Source: Tolypeutes matacus (taxonomy: Eukaryota > Chordata > Mammalia > Cingulata > Chlamyphoridae). From it: a stretch of 64,000 nucleotides of DNA. Location: assembly GCA_026826555.1 (NCBI GenBank), contig JAKSZT010054399.1, positions 5,854,858-5,918,857 on the forward strand, given 5' to 3'. Below are positions 1 to 12,374 of the stretch, piece after piece. The first letter of the stretch is position 1; every line of letters begins with the position of its first letter. The notes beneath the pieces are model-generated. The model was not told where the DNA came from. It ran no database searches and saw nothing but the letters and a program-made list of their open reading frames with translations. Both the position numbers and the translations under genes were made by a program.

Positions 1-304
1 GTTAGTCTTTATTCTAGCAGAGTTTGTAACATTTATAGCAACTGGATCATTCAAGCCTCAATCTCTTCTCAGGCAGGATAAAAAGTAGTTGAGCTTAGTT
101 GGGCACCTAGTAACAAAAATTCAAAATATACATAAACTTGACAATACAAATCCTGAATTTATAAAATTTTGAATCTCCATAATGCTGTCTTATCTTTATT
201 AGTAATGAGATCTTACCTGATGACATGCAAGAGCTCTCAGAATATTCTGTAGAGTCAAACACAACATAGTGGGGGAAAACCCAGGTAATCAAGTGAGAAA
301 ACCC

Positions 305-480
305 CAACTCAGCAATGACTAGCTGTGTGACCTTAAGAAGATTCTCTACCCTCTCTGAACCTCAAAGGCTTTATCTGTAATACTGGGATAAAGCACATAA
401 CTTGAGAGGCTACCTTAAATGTTAAAATACATACTCACTGTCTCACATAAGTACTCAATAAATGGTAATCATTTTTATTA
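305..480 (+). repeat. MIR SINE in the 3' flank; rest of 1-740 unremarkable
   Basis: Typical MIR core wording is visible: 'tagctgtgtgacctt', then 'ctctctgaacctcaaag', then a tail with 'tactcaataaatg'. The rest of 1-740 is AT-rich sequence in which I see nothing else. Confidence 0.7.
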
Positions 481-752
481 AAAGTGATAGTAAAAATCAC
501 TTTAAATAAAAATAACAAAAAATACACTGTTTATGTGGCCTGGAACTGGACCTGGGCAAAACTATAAATAGGTCAAGTTTGTCATCAGACTTCCTGTTTA
601 CCTTTTTGAGCACTGACTCTAAAATCCATATGGAAAACTGATCCAGAAAAAAACTGACAAAAGGGCAAGAGATATTTATGAGACTGCAGTTGTATGAGTT
701 GAACAGGTATGTCATCAAGAGTCAGACACCCCATAAAGCTTTTAAAGACCGG

Positions 753-797
753 TTTATTTATATATAAGTGCATGAAATTGAATACAGAAACTTTATT
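753..797 (-). terminator. Candidate TMEM170B poly(A) signals
   Basis: On the minus strand AATAAA occurs at 797-792 and again at 758-753. The second is followed, 20-35 nt on, by GT-rich sequence (around 725-740), as expected for cleavage. Another AATAAA lies at 13-8, so the true end could be further left. Confidence 0.4.
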
Positions 798-1635
798 AAA
801 ATACTGTATATTACAAATTTTTAATCCAATAAATTCTGTGTAATGACATTTAAGTGCTGGATTCACTTTTAACAGTTTGTGTGTGTGTTAGTAAAGAGTC
901 ACCCTGTATATTACAAAGAGGAGAGCCACATATAGACCTCAGAAATGGTCCCGTGATTAGACACTGGATGATATAAATTGTGCATCTTTTCTTTAAAGCA
1001 ATGAATTGGAACCTAGATCTTGTGTTTGTAGAGCCAACTTTTCTATAATCTAAAATAACTTGCATATGTTTATTGCTGCCCTTTGAAGAAAATGACAGTG
1101 GTGAAAAATAATTTAAAACAAAGATCAACATCTCTAAGGCTAAATGAAGATGCTTACTGCAATTAAAATACTTAAAATTCACTGCAAAATTTGTGTTCTC
1201 CAGGAAATTATGTTATATACAGTGAGATTTGTACATGAATTGGGAAATAAAAAACTTTATATAAAATTAAAAATCAATAGTATACAATATTTACAGCTTG
1301 TTAGGTATTATACATAAACATAGTTTTTAAAATAATTTCAAAATTAAATTGTATTATGTAAACATGCAGTACACACACTCATACAGTATAGTTTACAGTC
1401 TTAGATGGGAGAAAACTGTTCACATAATATAGGGTACTTCGTCAAATATGCTTTTGTTTGTGTGCATTACCCCTCCAATGCTGATTCTTCCTGTCTTTCA
1501 GTGTCACAGTACAGTATTTCTATAGTAAAAAATAAATCCCTGATGATAAACATTTTTAAAGGTCACAAAGTGCCTGCCCTTGTACTACAATATAAAACTA
1601 ACACTTAAACTGTTCACACTAGAACGTCTAGTTTA

Positions 1636-1830
1636 TTTTTATTTTTATTTTTATTTTTTTAAAGATTTTATTTATTTATTCATTTATCCCCCCCTTGCTG
1701 CTTGTGCTCACTGGGTCAGCTAACCACGCCGTGCGGGCGGGCTTGCCTTCACCAGGAGGCCCTAGGAACCGAACCCGGGGCCTCCCATATGGTAAACGGG
1801 AGCCCTACTGATTGAGCCACAGCCGCTTCC
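1636..1830 (-). mobile_element. Xenarthran tRNA-derived SINE, young, in the 3' UTR
   Basis: Read on the minus strand: a tRNA-like head (A-box region GTGGCTCAATCAG, B box GGTTCGGTTCC), a GC-rich body and an AATAAATAAATAAA-rich tail. It is flanked by a perfect 17-bp target-site duplication, ctagaacgtctagttta, at 1619-1635 and 1831-1847. It has the same orientation as TMEM170B. Confidence 0.92.
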
Positions 1831-2733
1831 CTAGAACGTCTAGTTTAGAACAAAACAATCTTAAAATCCCATATTTAATTTCACTACATTTTCCCCCATT
1901 TCATACTAACTTGGAAAAAGAAAAGATAGAGAAAAATATCACATCATGAAAATACAATAAAAGTAGTTGTCCTCTATCATAATCAATGGCTAAATAACTG
2001 ATTTATACTAAAACATAAGAAGATTTGTTTCAATTACACCATTCCTAAACTCTTAATTCTAAGTCCAAGGTAACATATACAGAGCTAACTCATCTATACC
2101 AATCCTGAATCTAAGTTAAATTCACTTTGCAAAAGTATCTTAACTTTCAAGGCACGAAGGCAACATTTAGCTATTAAAAGCTGTACTGTGATCAACTAAA
2201 TGATTCATCAGTGGTCTGAGAGTTAACTCAATTTGAAAGTGATCTTCAAATACCTATCAGGTGGACTATATTTTTACTATTAAAGACATTTTAACTAGTT
2301 AACTTTAAGTCGATACCCTCGTCCCAGATTGACTAGAGTCAGAGGCTAATACTTAACGGTAGAATCATATGAATCTTACCAAGTTCTATATCAAAAATGA
2401 AAAATACTGTGGAATTTCTTATTTGTTCATGTAGATGGTATAGACCTCATGGCTGAATGTGTATGCATGTGTGTATATGCGTGTGTATTTTCTGTATCTG
2501 TATTGGGGAGAGGACCAGAATTTCTAAAAATTCCTCCACTGTAAATACATCCAATATCAACATTTAGTCAAGAACGAGACTATCAGTATATCCAGTATGG
2601 AAAGTAAAATCATTTTTATTATTTTTCAAAGAATTACCTCTATTCTACTTTCTATGGAGAAAACTTTTAAAATGTTCCTTCCCAAAGAGACTTAACAATA
2701 ATGTGCAAATACTTTAATTTAAAAACAAAGGAA

Positions 2734-2940
2734 GGGAGCAGATGTGGCTCAAGTGGTTGAGTGCCTGCCTCCCACATGGGAGGTCCCAGGTTCGGTTCCT
2801 GGTACCTCCTTAAAAAAAAACCAACTCAGGGGAGCTGATGGGGCTCAGTGGTTGAGCGCCGGCTTCCCACACACAAGGTCCCGGGTTCAATCCCCGGACA
2901 TGGTACCTGAAGGAAAAAAAAAAAGGAAAAAAAAAAAAAG
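2734..2940 (+). mobile_element. Dimeric tRNA-SINE (two heads joined by an A-rich linker)
   Basis: Unit 1 (2734-2812) starts gggagcagatgtggctcaag and carries B box ggttcggttcc. An A-run and 'ccaactcagggg' follow, then unit 2 (about 2832-2910) with gctcagtggttgagcgcc and B box gggttcaatcccc, then an A-rich tail. It has the same unit order and junction as the copy at 11519-11720. Confidence 0.85.
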
Positions 2941-4894
2941 CAACTTTTCATCATCAGTAGTGCTTTTAAATTAACATTCTATTTAAACAGGCTCTAAAAA
3001 AAAAGTGGTGATTTTCAAAAATTACCACTATATAATATATTTAGGAGAAAAGGCATTACAGTTACGTGACTCAGATGATTATGGATTATAGTTCCTTCTA
3101 TGTCTTTATGTCATACTGCTTTCCAGTTTCAGTTCCATACCTAAATACAATCCTGAAAAAAGGACAGTCATGTTACTATTGAGGGTAGATATATGTAGGT
3201 GCAGTACATAAAAAAAATATGTAAGAGGTTCGTGCTCTCCTGACTTGCCCACAGCACTTATTTTCAATGAGATTATAGCTGCATAAGCATGGGTGTTAAG
3301 AATGGACTCTTATAAACCAGCACTTCTGAGTCTATCAACAAACTGTACAAATATTTAAATTATGAAAGTATAAATTATAAAATTATGAACTTGTGTGGAA
3401 GGGGGTGGGAGATTTTCAAGAACTCAAAATCAAGAAAGAGTTATTATGTAACATCAACATATATGCAATAAATGTAAAGAATGTGAAACTGAGTCACCTG
3501 AACTCAGGGGAAGCGATAATTGCAGTCCATAGTTCAGTTCATTCAAAAATTTAAATGTTCCCACTAATTTAATAATGTATTAACTGGTACATCATCACAT
3601 TTACTGAAAATACTCCATTTACTAAGCTTGACTTCCCCTAAACAAATTCACACTTGTATTTTTAGTTAACTGATTCTGGAGCACTTAGCAGTAAACTTCT
3701 TCAACAAAATCACATTGCTTACACGGGACCAGAGATCCCTAAGTCAGAAGAGCAAAACTGACCACCGCAAGAAAAATGTAATATGATTTCACTGCAATAA
3801 AAATTTAGTATTATTTCAAAATGCACTGTAAGTAATGTCTCATATACAAAGAAACAGCATCTTGATTCTCTCTGCTACAAAATGGTACTACATGTTTTAA
3901 AATTTTTAAACTATATTTAATCAAACAATGTCCTTTTTTTCTGGGATAGTCTCCTTCCAAGAAGCTATAGAAAGTATGAGAAGTTAAGGGAGATTGTGAC
4001 TCCATTTGATTTCTGGTCAATTTTAACCACTGAGATTCTTACCGCTGATTATTAAAGGAAGAGTAATTCACCCATTTTTCCCAGCAAGTGTTGCCAAACT
4101 TCTCTTCAATCTAGATCTACTAGAATGTCTTCAATAATTTTTCACCTTCTTCTCGTCTTAAAAACAAAATAGACTGAAGATGTTCTGATTGAGACTTTCT
4201 GAGAAAAAGAGAAGAGTGCAGTAGTTTGAGAATATTTCAGAAAATACTCTGAGCATCTTGTTACATCTTGAATTCTAAAATGGACATAAGTTTAAAATAT
4301 AGTATTTCCATTTAAGTTAAAAAAAAAAAAAATTAGGGCTTAAGCACTGCTGGGTACATGGAAGGAAGGACTAGGGAGACAATGATGCCCAGTCCTGTTT
4401 TCCTATAGAATTGGCTCTATAGTGCAGAGCCAAAGCATAGGAGCAGAAGAAGAGAGATGAATATAGAGAGGAGAGAAGGGCTATATCTTGGAAATTTTCC
4501 ATCACTAGAACAATGATAGTAAATTACACAGAGATTCAATGAATGTTGCCTGAAAAGATGGATCCAAGGGAAGTAAGCAGGATAAGATAAAGGAGTAAAT
4601 ACTGGCTAACCATACCCTTTTCCTATATTAACCAGTGGTAAACAGAACTGATAATTTAGTCCTGCTTGTTCTGGTCATTTCTACTGCCACCAACTTCCAA
4701 AAGTGTTCTTAGATCAATATCTGATTTAGAAAATAGAGGTGGAGAAGAGGTGAAGGAAGCAAGATTATTAGAGAAAATTCTTAGTTTCCTTCTCAAAATA
4801 TATGTATGGAAAGTGTGGAAATGGAAGAAAATAGATAGGTGAATCTTACAAAATAACATAGGTATTGCAAGAAGTAATCTTTTAAAGATTCAAA

Positions 4895-5100
4895 TGACTA
4901 TCGAGTATTTACTGTCAAATATATACTGCTTTGCCATTCATAAACAATCCCACATAATCTTCACAATAATCGTCTTAAGCTCACAGAGGTGAAGTGATTT
5001 GCTCAAGATAGAAAAGTCTACAATTAGTGACAGAGCCTGGAATCTAACCTATGTCCATGGCTTAAATTCCAGTATTCTCTTCACTATATCACAACAATTT
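4895..5100 (-). repeat. MIR-like SINE
   Basis: Antisense MIR wording: 'cacagaggtgaagtgatttgctcaaga' followed by 'gacagagcctggaatctaacc'. Old and diverged. Confidence 0.55.
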
Positions 5101-5244
5101 TATCACAGTTACTGAAATTCCACTTAGTGGGTCAACTTGGAAAATCAGATTTGGGGAGGGGGGTGGGGAGATTTGAACTCTCAACTAAAATAAGGGTGCA
5201 AAATATTGTCTGTCCCAAACTTTTCAAGATTTAAAATCATCTTG

Positions 5245-5360
5245 CTAGCTCCCAGTGGACTCAAGGGCAGGAATCATATCTTGGCTGTACTTTTACTTAC
5301 TATAGAAAATACTTGGTACACCACTTTGCACATAGATCCACAAAAAATATTCACAAAACT
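5245..5360 (+). repeat. L2-like 3' end fragment
   Basis: Diverged wording of the common L2 tail ('agggcaggaatcatatcttggctg' then 'cttggtacaccactttgcac'). Confidence 0.35.
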
Positions 5361-8300
5361 GAATTTGTTGACATGTGGCTGTCAGCTTGGGAGCATGAGC
5401 ACAACAGCCTAACATTCTTCATACTAGAGATTCTCTAAACACCTTTTCCAATAACATTGATTATAAATTACCCTTGATCCTTATGTAACAAATAAATGAT
5501 ATACAGACCAGCTCATTTCTTTATTTCTCTCATTTAAAGTACAAACAAAACTCTTAAACTTTTTTAGGCAATGGAAATGTATGCTAAAAAACTGTAACAC
5601 TGTTTGGTAAGCACTGCTGTCTAACATAAGAATAATTAAACTGCAAACACTGAATAAAGCCATCATTAAAGACTGCCCTCCTTATCACAGACAACTGACT
5701 GCACTGTCCCGTGGGGCAGAATATTTATACCTCCCTCATCTAAAGCATTATTTGTAGCTTATACAAGGACCCCTGACTAACTGATCCATGGTCATCTCTA
5801 AACAGTAGGTTAAATCATAATTAGTTTGGGCATACAGAAATCTCTTCTTTGGGAAACTGATTCAAGCCAGCAATATTTTACTAAACATTTTTTAAAAATA
5901 AAGGAATGTAAACTGCAAGGTATCCCTTCCCCTGTTCCTTCTTGCCCTTGTCACAAAAAAAAATTTGCTGCTAAACCACACACAAATTTCAAGAAATAAC
6001 CAAACACATCAATAAGAACTTTTGCCATACCATAACCATAAACACAGGCTCTCCAGCACTATTAAACCAAGAATAGTTTCCCCAAATTCAAAAATCTTAA
6101 AAATCCTCAAACCTATTTGAAAGATCATTCAACTGAACAAATATATCAAATTCTCCACTAAAATGTGAAAGTGTTCACTGAACAAAAGCTTTCCAACTAG
6201 ACTGTATTCATATATAGCAGCATTATATATGGGTATATAATGATACATATGTGCATATTTATATATATATATGTCATTAAATGGTTCTTGTCTCTATAGG
6301 AAAAAACACTAACTTAAAAAAACAGCATATAAATGGCTATTAAGGTAATTTCATAAATTCACACTATTCAATTGCACTTCAAAACATCAAAATAGTGACA
6401 GTTGCAACAAATCCCAATGGAATAACTGAAAACAGCAAAGAATCCAAAAATTCCAAACCCCAAATTTAAAAGTACATACATAAACACACAAAATTCATAA
6501 CTAAAAGCAACGTGGTAATGAGATAACTGTAAGACACTTTACAAATGAAATATTAGTTATCCAATTATACTTCCATTCTGAGTAAAACAGGAGTTTAAAC
6601 CTCTTTGGTCCATGCACTCATACATTTAAGCTGTTTAAGTTATTTTCTGGTTAATTTTAGAGTATGAACCATGTGCTCCATATTATCTTACCACAATAAC
6701 TTTCTTAAATAATAAAATAACTGTATGTTAAAACATTCATTTTGTAGACCTGAAACAATTTCAACATGTTATTGGTAATTCCTAGTCTATTTGTAGAATA
6801 GACACGAAAGGAAGAACACAATTCAAGTCTAAACAAGGGAAATTTTTCCCTAGATTTAATTTGAGAAAATTTCAGGGATATAAAGAACATATGAATTAAT
6901 TTCAGGCATGCACAATAATCATTCTTAAGATTTACTCCAAAGATTCCAAGAATGCATAGGTGCTTATTGTTTTATTTTTGTTTTTTAACAAATTTCCAAA
7001 CACTTGTGTCAGTAAACCTCCAAAATTGATGTCCATCTTGGTAAAATGTACCCACCCCCCAACTCCTCATTGTTAAGTTGTTGATATATTTTGTTTTCTG
7101 ATGGAGAAAAAGTGGTATGGGCAGCAAAGGTCTTAAATTTGAATGAGACCTAATAAAAACCTACTTTTTACCAAGTCAAGTTATAAAACCGTGAGGCTAC
7201 AGTGTACAGATTATATTTTGGATTGTCCTTAACTTCATATTATCGGCAATGGTTCTTCCTTTAACACGTTTTTTCATTATACCTAGTACAAAAAAAAATC
7301 TCATTAGGAGACAAATTCAATGAGGTTCTGCATTTTTCCTGCTTCCTATATTCTTAGAATTACATATTTCTAAAACCTCTCCAATTCTTTGATACTAAGA
7401 ACCTTTCAATTTCTAATCAATGTCATCATAGATTCTATCCAGTAAACTTGAATAACAGAGAGAATAAATCAAGAACTAAACTGAAATGAATCATTCAAAT
7501 ATACTTTCAGTACTGTATTGATATGCTGAGATTGATTTCCAAAATTTGTAATTATTTATTATATTCTCCAACTTCTATTTAGCAAAAGTGTGGTGTTGCC
7601 ACATATCCAAAGAAAGATAATTTATTACTCTTCCTATATAAATTACTTGTTACTTATCTATAAATGAGGCTTTCTGTTACCACAGCCTAATTTAGGCCAC
7701 TCTTTAAATATACTTAATACTCCAGAATGAAAAATTGTTTACGTTTTGTCAAAATTCAAGATAAATGCAACAAGTAATATAATCCCACTGAAATACTAAT
7801 TATAAACATGTTTTGTCCATGAGAATACATGGCACAAACTTTCTTTAGGTTTAAAGAATGCAACATGCATTTCAGACCTTTTCTCTTACAAAATTCATAA
7901 GAAAATTTTCAAATTATATTTTTATGACATACAAACTACAATCAATGTGTGTGACCCATAAGTTTTTGAATTTATATAAATAGATAGACTATTTACGCAT
8001 GAGGGAAACTATTAAAAGGGTGTTAAGTTAGTGAAAATTATGCACCCTAAATATCTACTTTTAATTTTTAAAATGGTTTAGCTAGTTTTCCATTATTATT
8101 TTCCACATAAATTAAATTAAATTAAATATAATGCCTAAACGTATTAAAGCCCTAAATCCCAGAAACACTCAACATTAATAACCAATAATTTATCTCATAT
8201 TGAATGATTCAGTATTCAGCACTCATATAGGATTTAGCTTTACAAGACAAAAATCTTACATTACCCGAATTCATGTCAAATATGTTCACAGCACTCATCT

Positions 8301-8702
8301 ACATCTCTACTTGCAAACTGTTACATGATCAATATTAAAAAAAGAAAAACGTTTGGCACATATATCAATTCCTCAAAACGTCCCTGTAATTTAACACAAC
8401 ACTGTTAAGAACAATGATTTCAACACCAATGTTAACCTGATTGGCAACTAAACAAGGTGCTTTTCTTGTTGCTTCACATAGCGTATCAGATGCACCTTGC
8501 CTGGGGTGGAGGCACGTAAGGTGCAGTGCAGTAGTGCAATCACTTGAACACCAGAGGGCAAACTTTCCTCACAGCTCCAAGCTGTATGCTTTGATCGGCT
8601 CATTCCACATCTTGTACAGTTTCATTTCCACTCCTCAATGCCATTTTCAGGGATTCTGTACATCTGTTTCCTTATGTGACGTAAGACATTCTCACAGAAA
8701 CC

Positions 8703-8833
8703 TCAAAGTGTAGCGAGGATCCTTGAAAAGGAGATGATTAGTGTCAGCACAGTCTGTCCGGCACCCCATACCAGTGCTTCCAAAGGGGCCATGTTCTTCC
8801 CTGCTACTCTGTAAATGCCTGCTACTGCTGCAC
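8703..8833 (-). CDS. TMEM170B: TMEM170B coding exon 3 (residues 90-132 and stop)
   Basis: The terminal coding exon finishes Ser90 and encodes the end of TM2, a loop with the family signature YRVAGKNMAPLEAL (residues 97-110), and TM3 at about 107-128 (ALVWGAGQTVLTLIISF). It ends with the conserved C-terminus SRILATL, then TGA at 8705-8703. The acceptor ends GATGTAG at 8834, preceded by only a weak pyrimidine tract. The exon continues without interruption into the long 3' UTR. The SRILATL ending is shared with TMEM170A as I remember it, which supports the family call. Confidence 0.96.
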
Positions 8834-9799
8834 CTACATCACAAACGGGAGAGAGGAAGTAACACATAACTCATTTGAAGACACACCAAGTGGCTGTAAC
8901 TTAAATATGTTCAGAAAAAAATGAATAATTCATTATTGTCACCTCACCTCTCACTAGAGCATTCAATTGGCCACACATCACCGGCATTTTTACAAAAATA
9001 CAACACAATATACTGATGCTTATAAATGATAATACAGAAAATCTATACAATTTAATGTAACTTCTAAATTATTAAAGTTAATATTAAAGGTATCTTTCAT
9101 GTAATTAAAAGGATTAATTTTCGATGGCATGTAAAATATCAGAATATTTGACTAATTCATTTCTCATTCTTACCATGTAAAACAATTTATTGAACTTTTT
9201 AATAAAGGTTACAACTGTAAAGTTATTTGGAAACTAGTATTGAAATCTAATAGAAATAGAAGATGAACTTGACATCTGTTCTAGAAAAAATATTTAGATA
9301 ATGTGCACATCCCAGAATAAGAGAATCTCAGAGTTAGATGGAGCCTCAGCGCTCATCTAGTTGAAGATTTCATCTTATCAATACAGTTTATATACATTAA
9401 AAAATAATGTGGCATCTAAATGGCTGGTTTTAAAAGTAATTCAGAAATCATAAAGGAGGAAACATTTAAATTATAATATGCCATCTCAGAGGCTGAGATG
9501 AGATGACCTCAAAACTATTTCTCCAGATAAAACTGGCTATATCTAGTAGTAAAATAAAAAGAAATAAGAAAAACAAAACTAATTATTCCAAGATGCTGAA
9601 CTGACAACTACTTGACATAGTAACCTATTAATAAAAAATTATCCAAAGATGTAAAATCTCCCAAATAAAAGTTACTGTATTCCTCTATAAGAGTTATAAA
9701 TGGGAAAAACAAATTATTAATCTAAGCCAAGGGCTTTTACATAAATGTATAAAAACCAAAGGAATGAAAACATATGGTATGCTTACCACATACTAGGTC

Positions 9800-9990
9800 T
9801 CTTGCAAGAATTTTACAAATATTATCTTATTTAAATATTATAAAGCTCCTTGAGTATTATTACCTAATATGAAGATAAAAAACAGGGTAGGAGAGGTTCA
9901 ATTACTAGCCCAAGGAAACACAGCAAGTATAAGAGCTGGGATTTGAATCCAGGTTAGTCTAGCTATAGATCACAAAATTATTCCACTATT
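9800..9990 (-). repeat. MIR SINE
   Basis: Antisense MIR: 'gagaggttcaattactagcccaagg' and 'agctgggatttgaatccagg'. The rest of 8834-10455 is unique-looking AT-rich intron. Confidence 0.7.
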
Positions 9991-10454
9991 TCAAGTGAAA
10001 AAAAGGGTTCAGAAAATAATAAAGTACAGTAACTGATAACCAACTCAATACTAAATAAAACTCCTAGTAGCATAATATTTACTTAATCAAGTAATATACT
10101 CACTTGCATAACTGCATAATTGGTCATATCCCCAAATGTTAGAATTGGGTGACATTCTTAAAAAATTCTTAAAGTTTCTATGCCTTTTTTTGTTATGAGA
10201 AATGATGTTGAAATAAACATCATTATATATAATACCGTTTATATATGTGTGTGTATGTATATATACATATATACATATATATAGTCTAGATTTCCATGAG
10301 TATCTTCAATTTTAAAACCACTATTTGGCCTCCAACTCTCCAATAATAAGTTTTTAATCATGATCCAAGAAGGAGAAAATCAAAGCAATTACTAGCTCAG
10401 ATTATCTGGGAAATGGCAGACAAATCTATCAATTCAAACTTCCCATGACATAAG

Positions 10455-10640
10455 GTAAAAAGCATGGGTTGGGAGCTAGACTCCTGGATTAAAATCCAAA
10501 CTGTGTTACACTGGACCATCACTTAACCTCTCTGAACCTCATTTCCTCAACTGTAAAATGGTGGTTATGAAGAATGAGATGATACCTGTAAAGTGTTTAG
10601 AAGAGTTTCTCATCTTATTTAGTATGTGGTCAACAGGTTG
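10455..10640 (+). repeat. MIR SINE
   Basis: Sense MIR: 'cttaacctctctgaacctcatttcctcaactgtaaaatgg' region, with a recognisable upstream portion. Confidence 0.75.
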
Positions 10641-10684
10641 TGGCTAGTTGTTATAGTAGTAGTAAATGATAAAAGTATTTCAAT

Positions 10685-11390
10685 CAGTGATGCACCATTC
10701 AATAAATGGTTTTGGAACAACTGGTAGCTGTCTGGAAGAAATAAATTTAAGTCCCTACTTCACAACATCTCTCAAAATAAATTTCAGGTGGATTAAAAGC
10801 TAAATGCAAAGGTATGAATGTAAACTTTAAAAAACATATTTGACCACAGGTACAGAGGTCTTCTTAATACTGCACACAAAAAAAGCAAAAAACATAAAAG
10901 TTTGACCTCAAGGGATAGATTAGAAAAATATTTGCCATATGTAAAACAATTATTACTATCTACAATACAGACATTCACATATACATGCATATAAAATCAC
11001 AGCAGCATTTTTGGTAATGGCAAAACACACACACACAAACAAAAGAAATATCCATTAGTAGGAGATATGGCTAAATAAATTATACCATGGAACCTGTAAA
11101 TTTAAATAAGAAAAATATAAGTCTATATGAACTGACCTAGAAAGAATTTAAGATAAATCATATATGTATGGATGTAAGAATAAGTAAAAATGTATGAATG
11201 AATGAATGTAATAACATAAACAAAAACTGCGGGATACACACCAAACTGAAAATAGGGATTACTTTCAGGCAAGAGTACTGATTTCACAATACTAGTCAAA
11301 AGAGACTTTTGACTTACCCATGTTTTAAATTTTACAGAAAACAGTCATATATTATTTACATAATTAAAATTAATTTTAAAAGTCTAACTT
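10685..11390 (+). mobile_element. Old L1 3' fragment
   Basis: The segment beginning near 'aataaatggttttggaacaactgg' matches the late ORF2 region of mammalian L1. The A-rich stretch after it fits a decayed L1 3' UTR. It includes short (ca)n and (gaat)n runs. Confidence 0.5.
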
Positions 11391-11518
11391 GCCTAAACTC
11401 TAGAATTCTAAGAAATTTCATTTTAAAGGCCAGAATAGACAATGAACTTATATTTTTTTATCTTATTTTCCAAACAAAAGCAATTCATATGTGTACAGTG
11501 ACAATGTTCACTAAACTT

Positions 11519-11720
11519 TTTTTTTTTTTTTTTTGAGGTACCAGGACTTCATATGTGGGAAGCCGATGCTCAACCACTGAGCCACATCAGCTCCCCTGAG
11601 TTGGTTTCTTTGTTTGTTTTGCTTGTTGTTTTGTCCTTGTTTCTAGAAGGCACCGGGAACTGAACCTGGGACCTCCCATGTGGAAAGCAGACACAATCGC
11701 TTGAGCCTCATCCGTTCCCT
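11519..11720 (-). mobile_element. Dimeric tRNA-SINE, second copy
   Basis: On the minus strand: head 1 (11719 to about 11644), A-rich linker, then 'ccaactcaggggagctgatg', head 2 and poly(A). Imperfect flanking repeats tcac(t/c)aaact lie near 11507 and 11720, so the pair inserted as one unit. Architecture matches 2734-2940. Confidence 0.85.
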
Positions 11721-12374
11721 CACCAAACTCTTAATTTTAAAAAGCAGGAATAAATACATTTTAAACCAGGTAGCAAATGTTTGGGAAAAAGAAAAATTGT
11801 GTATATATTAAATATTGTAATGTTTTCTATGTAACTAAAAGACATGATGTTTGTATTTATTATTTTAGTTTCTTTTAAGTTTTAGGGTTGGAGCTTAAAT
11901 ACTCTTGGCTCAAGGTGGAGGAACCAGAAAATCAGTGTTTCAGACATCTCTCGTGCGGGTTTAGAATTTAACTGGAGGTTAGAAGCCAAGCAAAAGCACC
12001 CTAAGTGACAAAGTGAGAAGGGAGTAAGGAAGGAAGAGAACAGCAAGAACTGAAAAACATTTCTACTTCATTGCCATCCTCTCTTTCCCAAATAAGCTGA
12101 CTCCCTAATTTAGTATTTAGCTGCTCTGGTGAGGACAAAATTTATTCTATTTTGGAAGGCCCTACTGAGAGTAGAGAAAAAACAAACAAAACTACAAAAT
12201 AAGTTTCTTTATATCCTTTCAAGAAATGGGCAAGACTTTGAAGTATAGCCCATAAGTAGAGAAAAACAACTTAAAAATTAAAAACAAAACAAAAGCAAAA
12301 ACAGTAAAACCCCAAAGTTTCCATACTCAAGGAAGAGATTTAACAGTTATACAGGAAATAAAACTAACTGCAAG

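Larger units (their letters stand above)
737..8702 (-). other. TMEM170B: Putative long 3' UTR of TMEM170B
   Basis: The AT-rich stretch downstream of the stop codon has no splice structure or coding potential. It runs to a cluster of minus-strand AATAAA hexamers (753-758 and 792-797), where GT-rich sequence follows. About 8 kb of UTR is inferred, because mammalian TMEM170B transcripts have a long 3' UTR as I recall. Contents include a SINE at 1636-1830, a SINE dimer at 2734-2940, a MIR-like piece near 4895-5100 and an L2-like piece near 5245-5360. Seed matches to miR-27 (minus-strand ACTGTGA) lie at 1504-1510 and 5103-5109. Shorter isoforms are possible at AATAAA copies near 6971 and 7617. Confidence 0.5.

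Noticed and set aside
2744..2974. tRNA-like sequences with good A and B boxes here and at many SINE heads
   Set aside because: They lack a complete cloverleaf and carry A-rich tails and target-site duplications, so they are SINEs and not tRNA genes.
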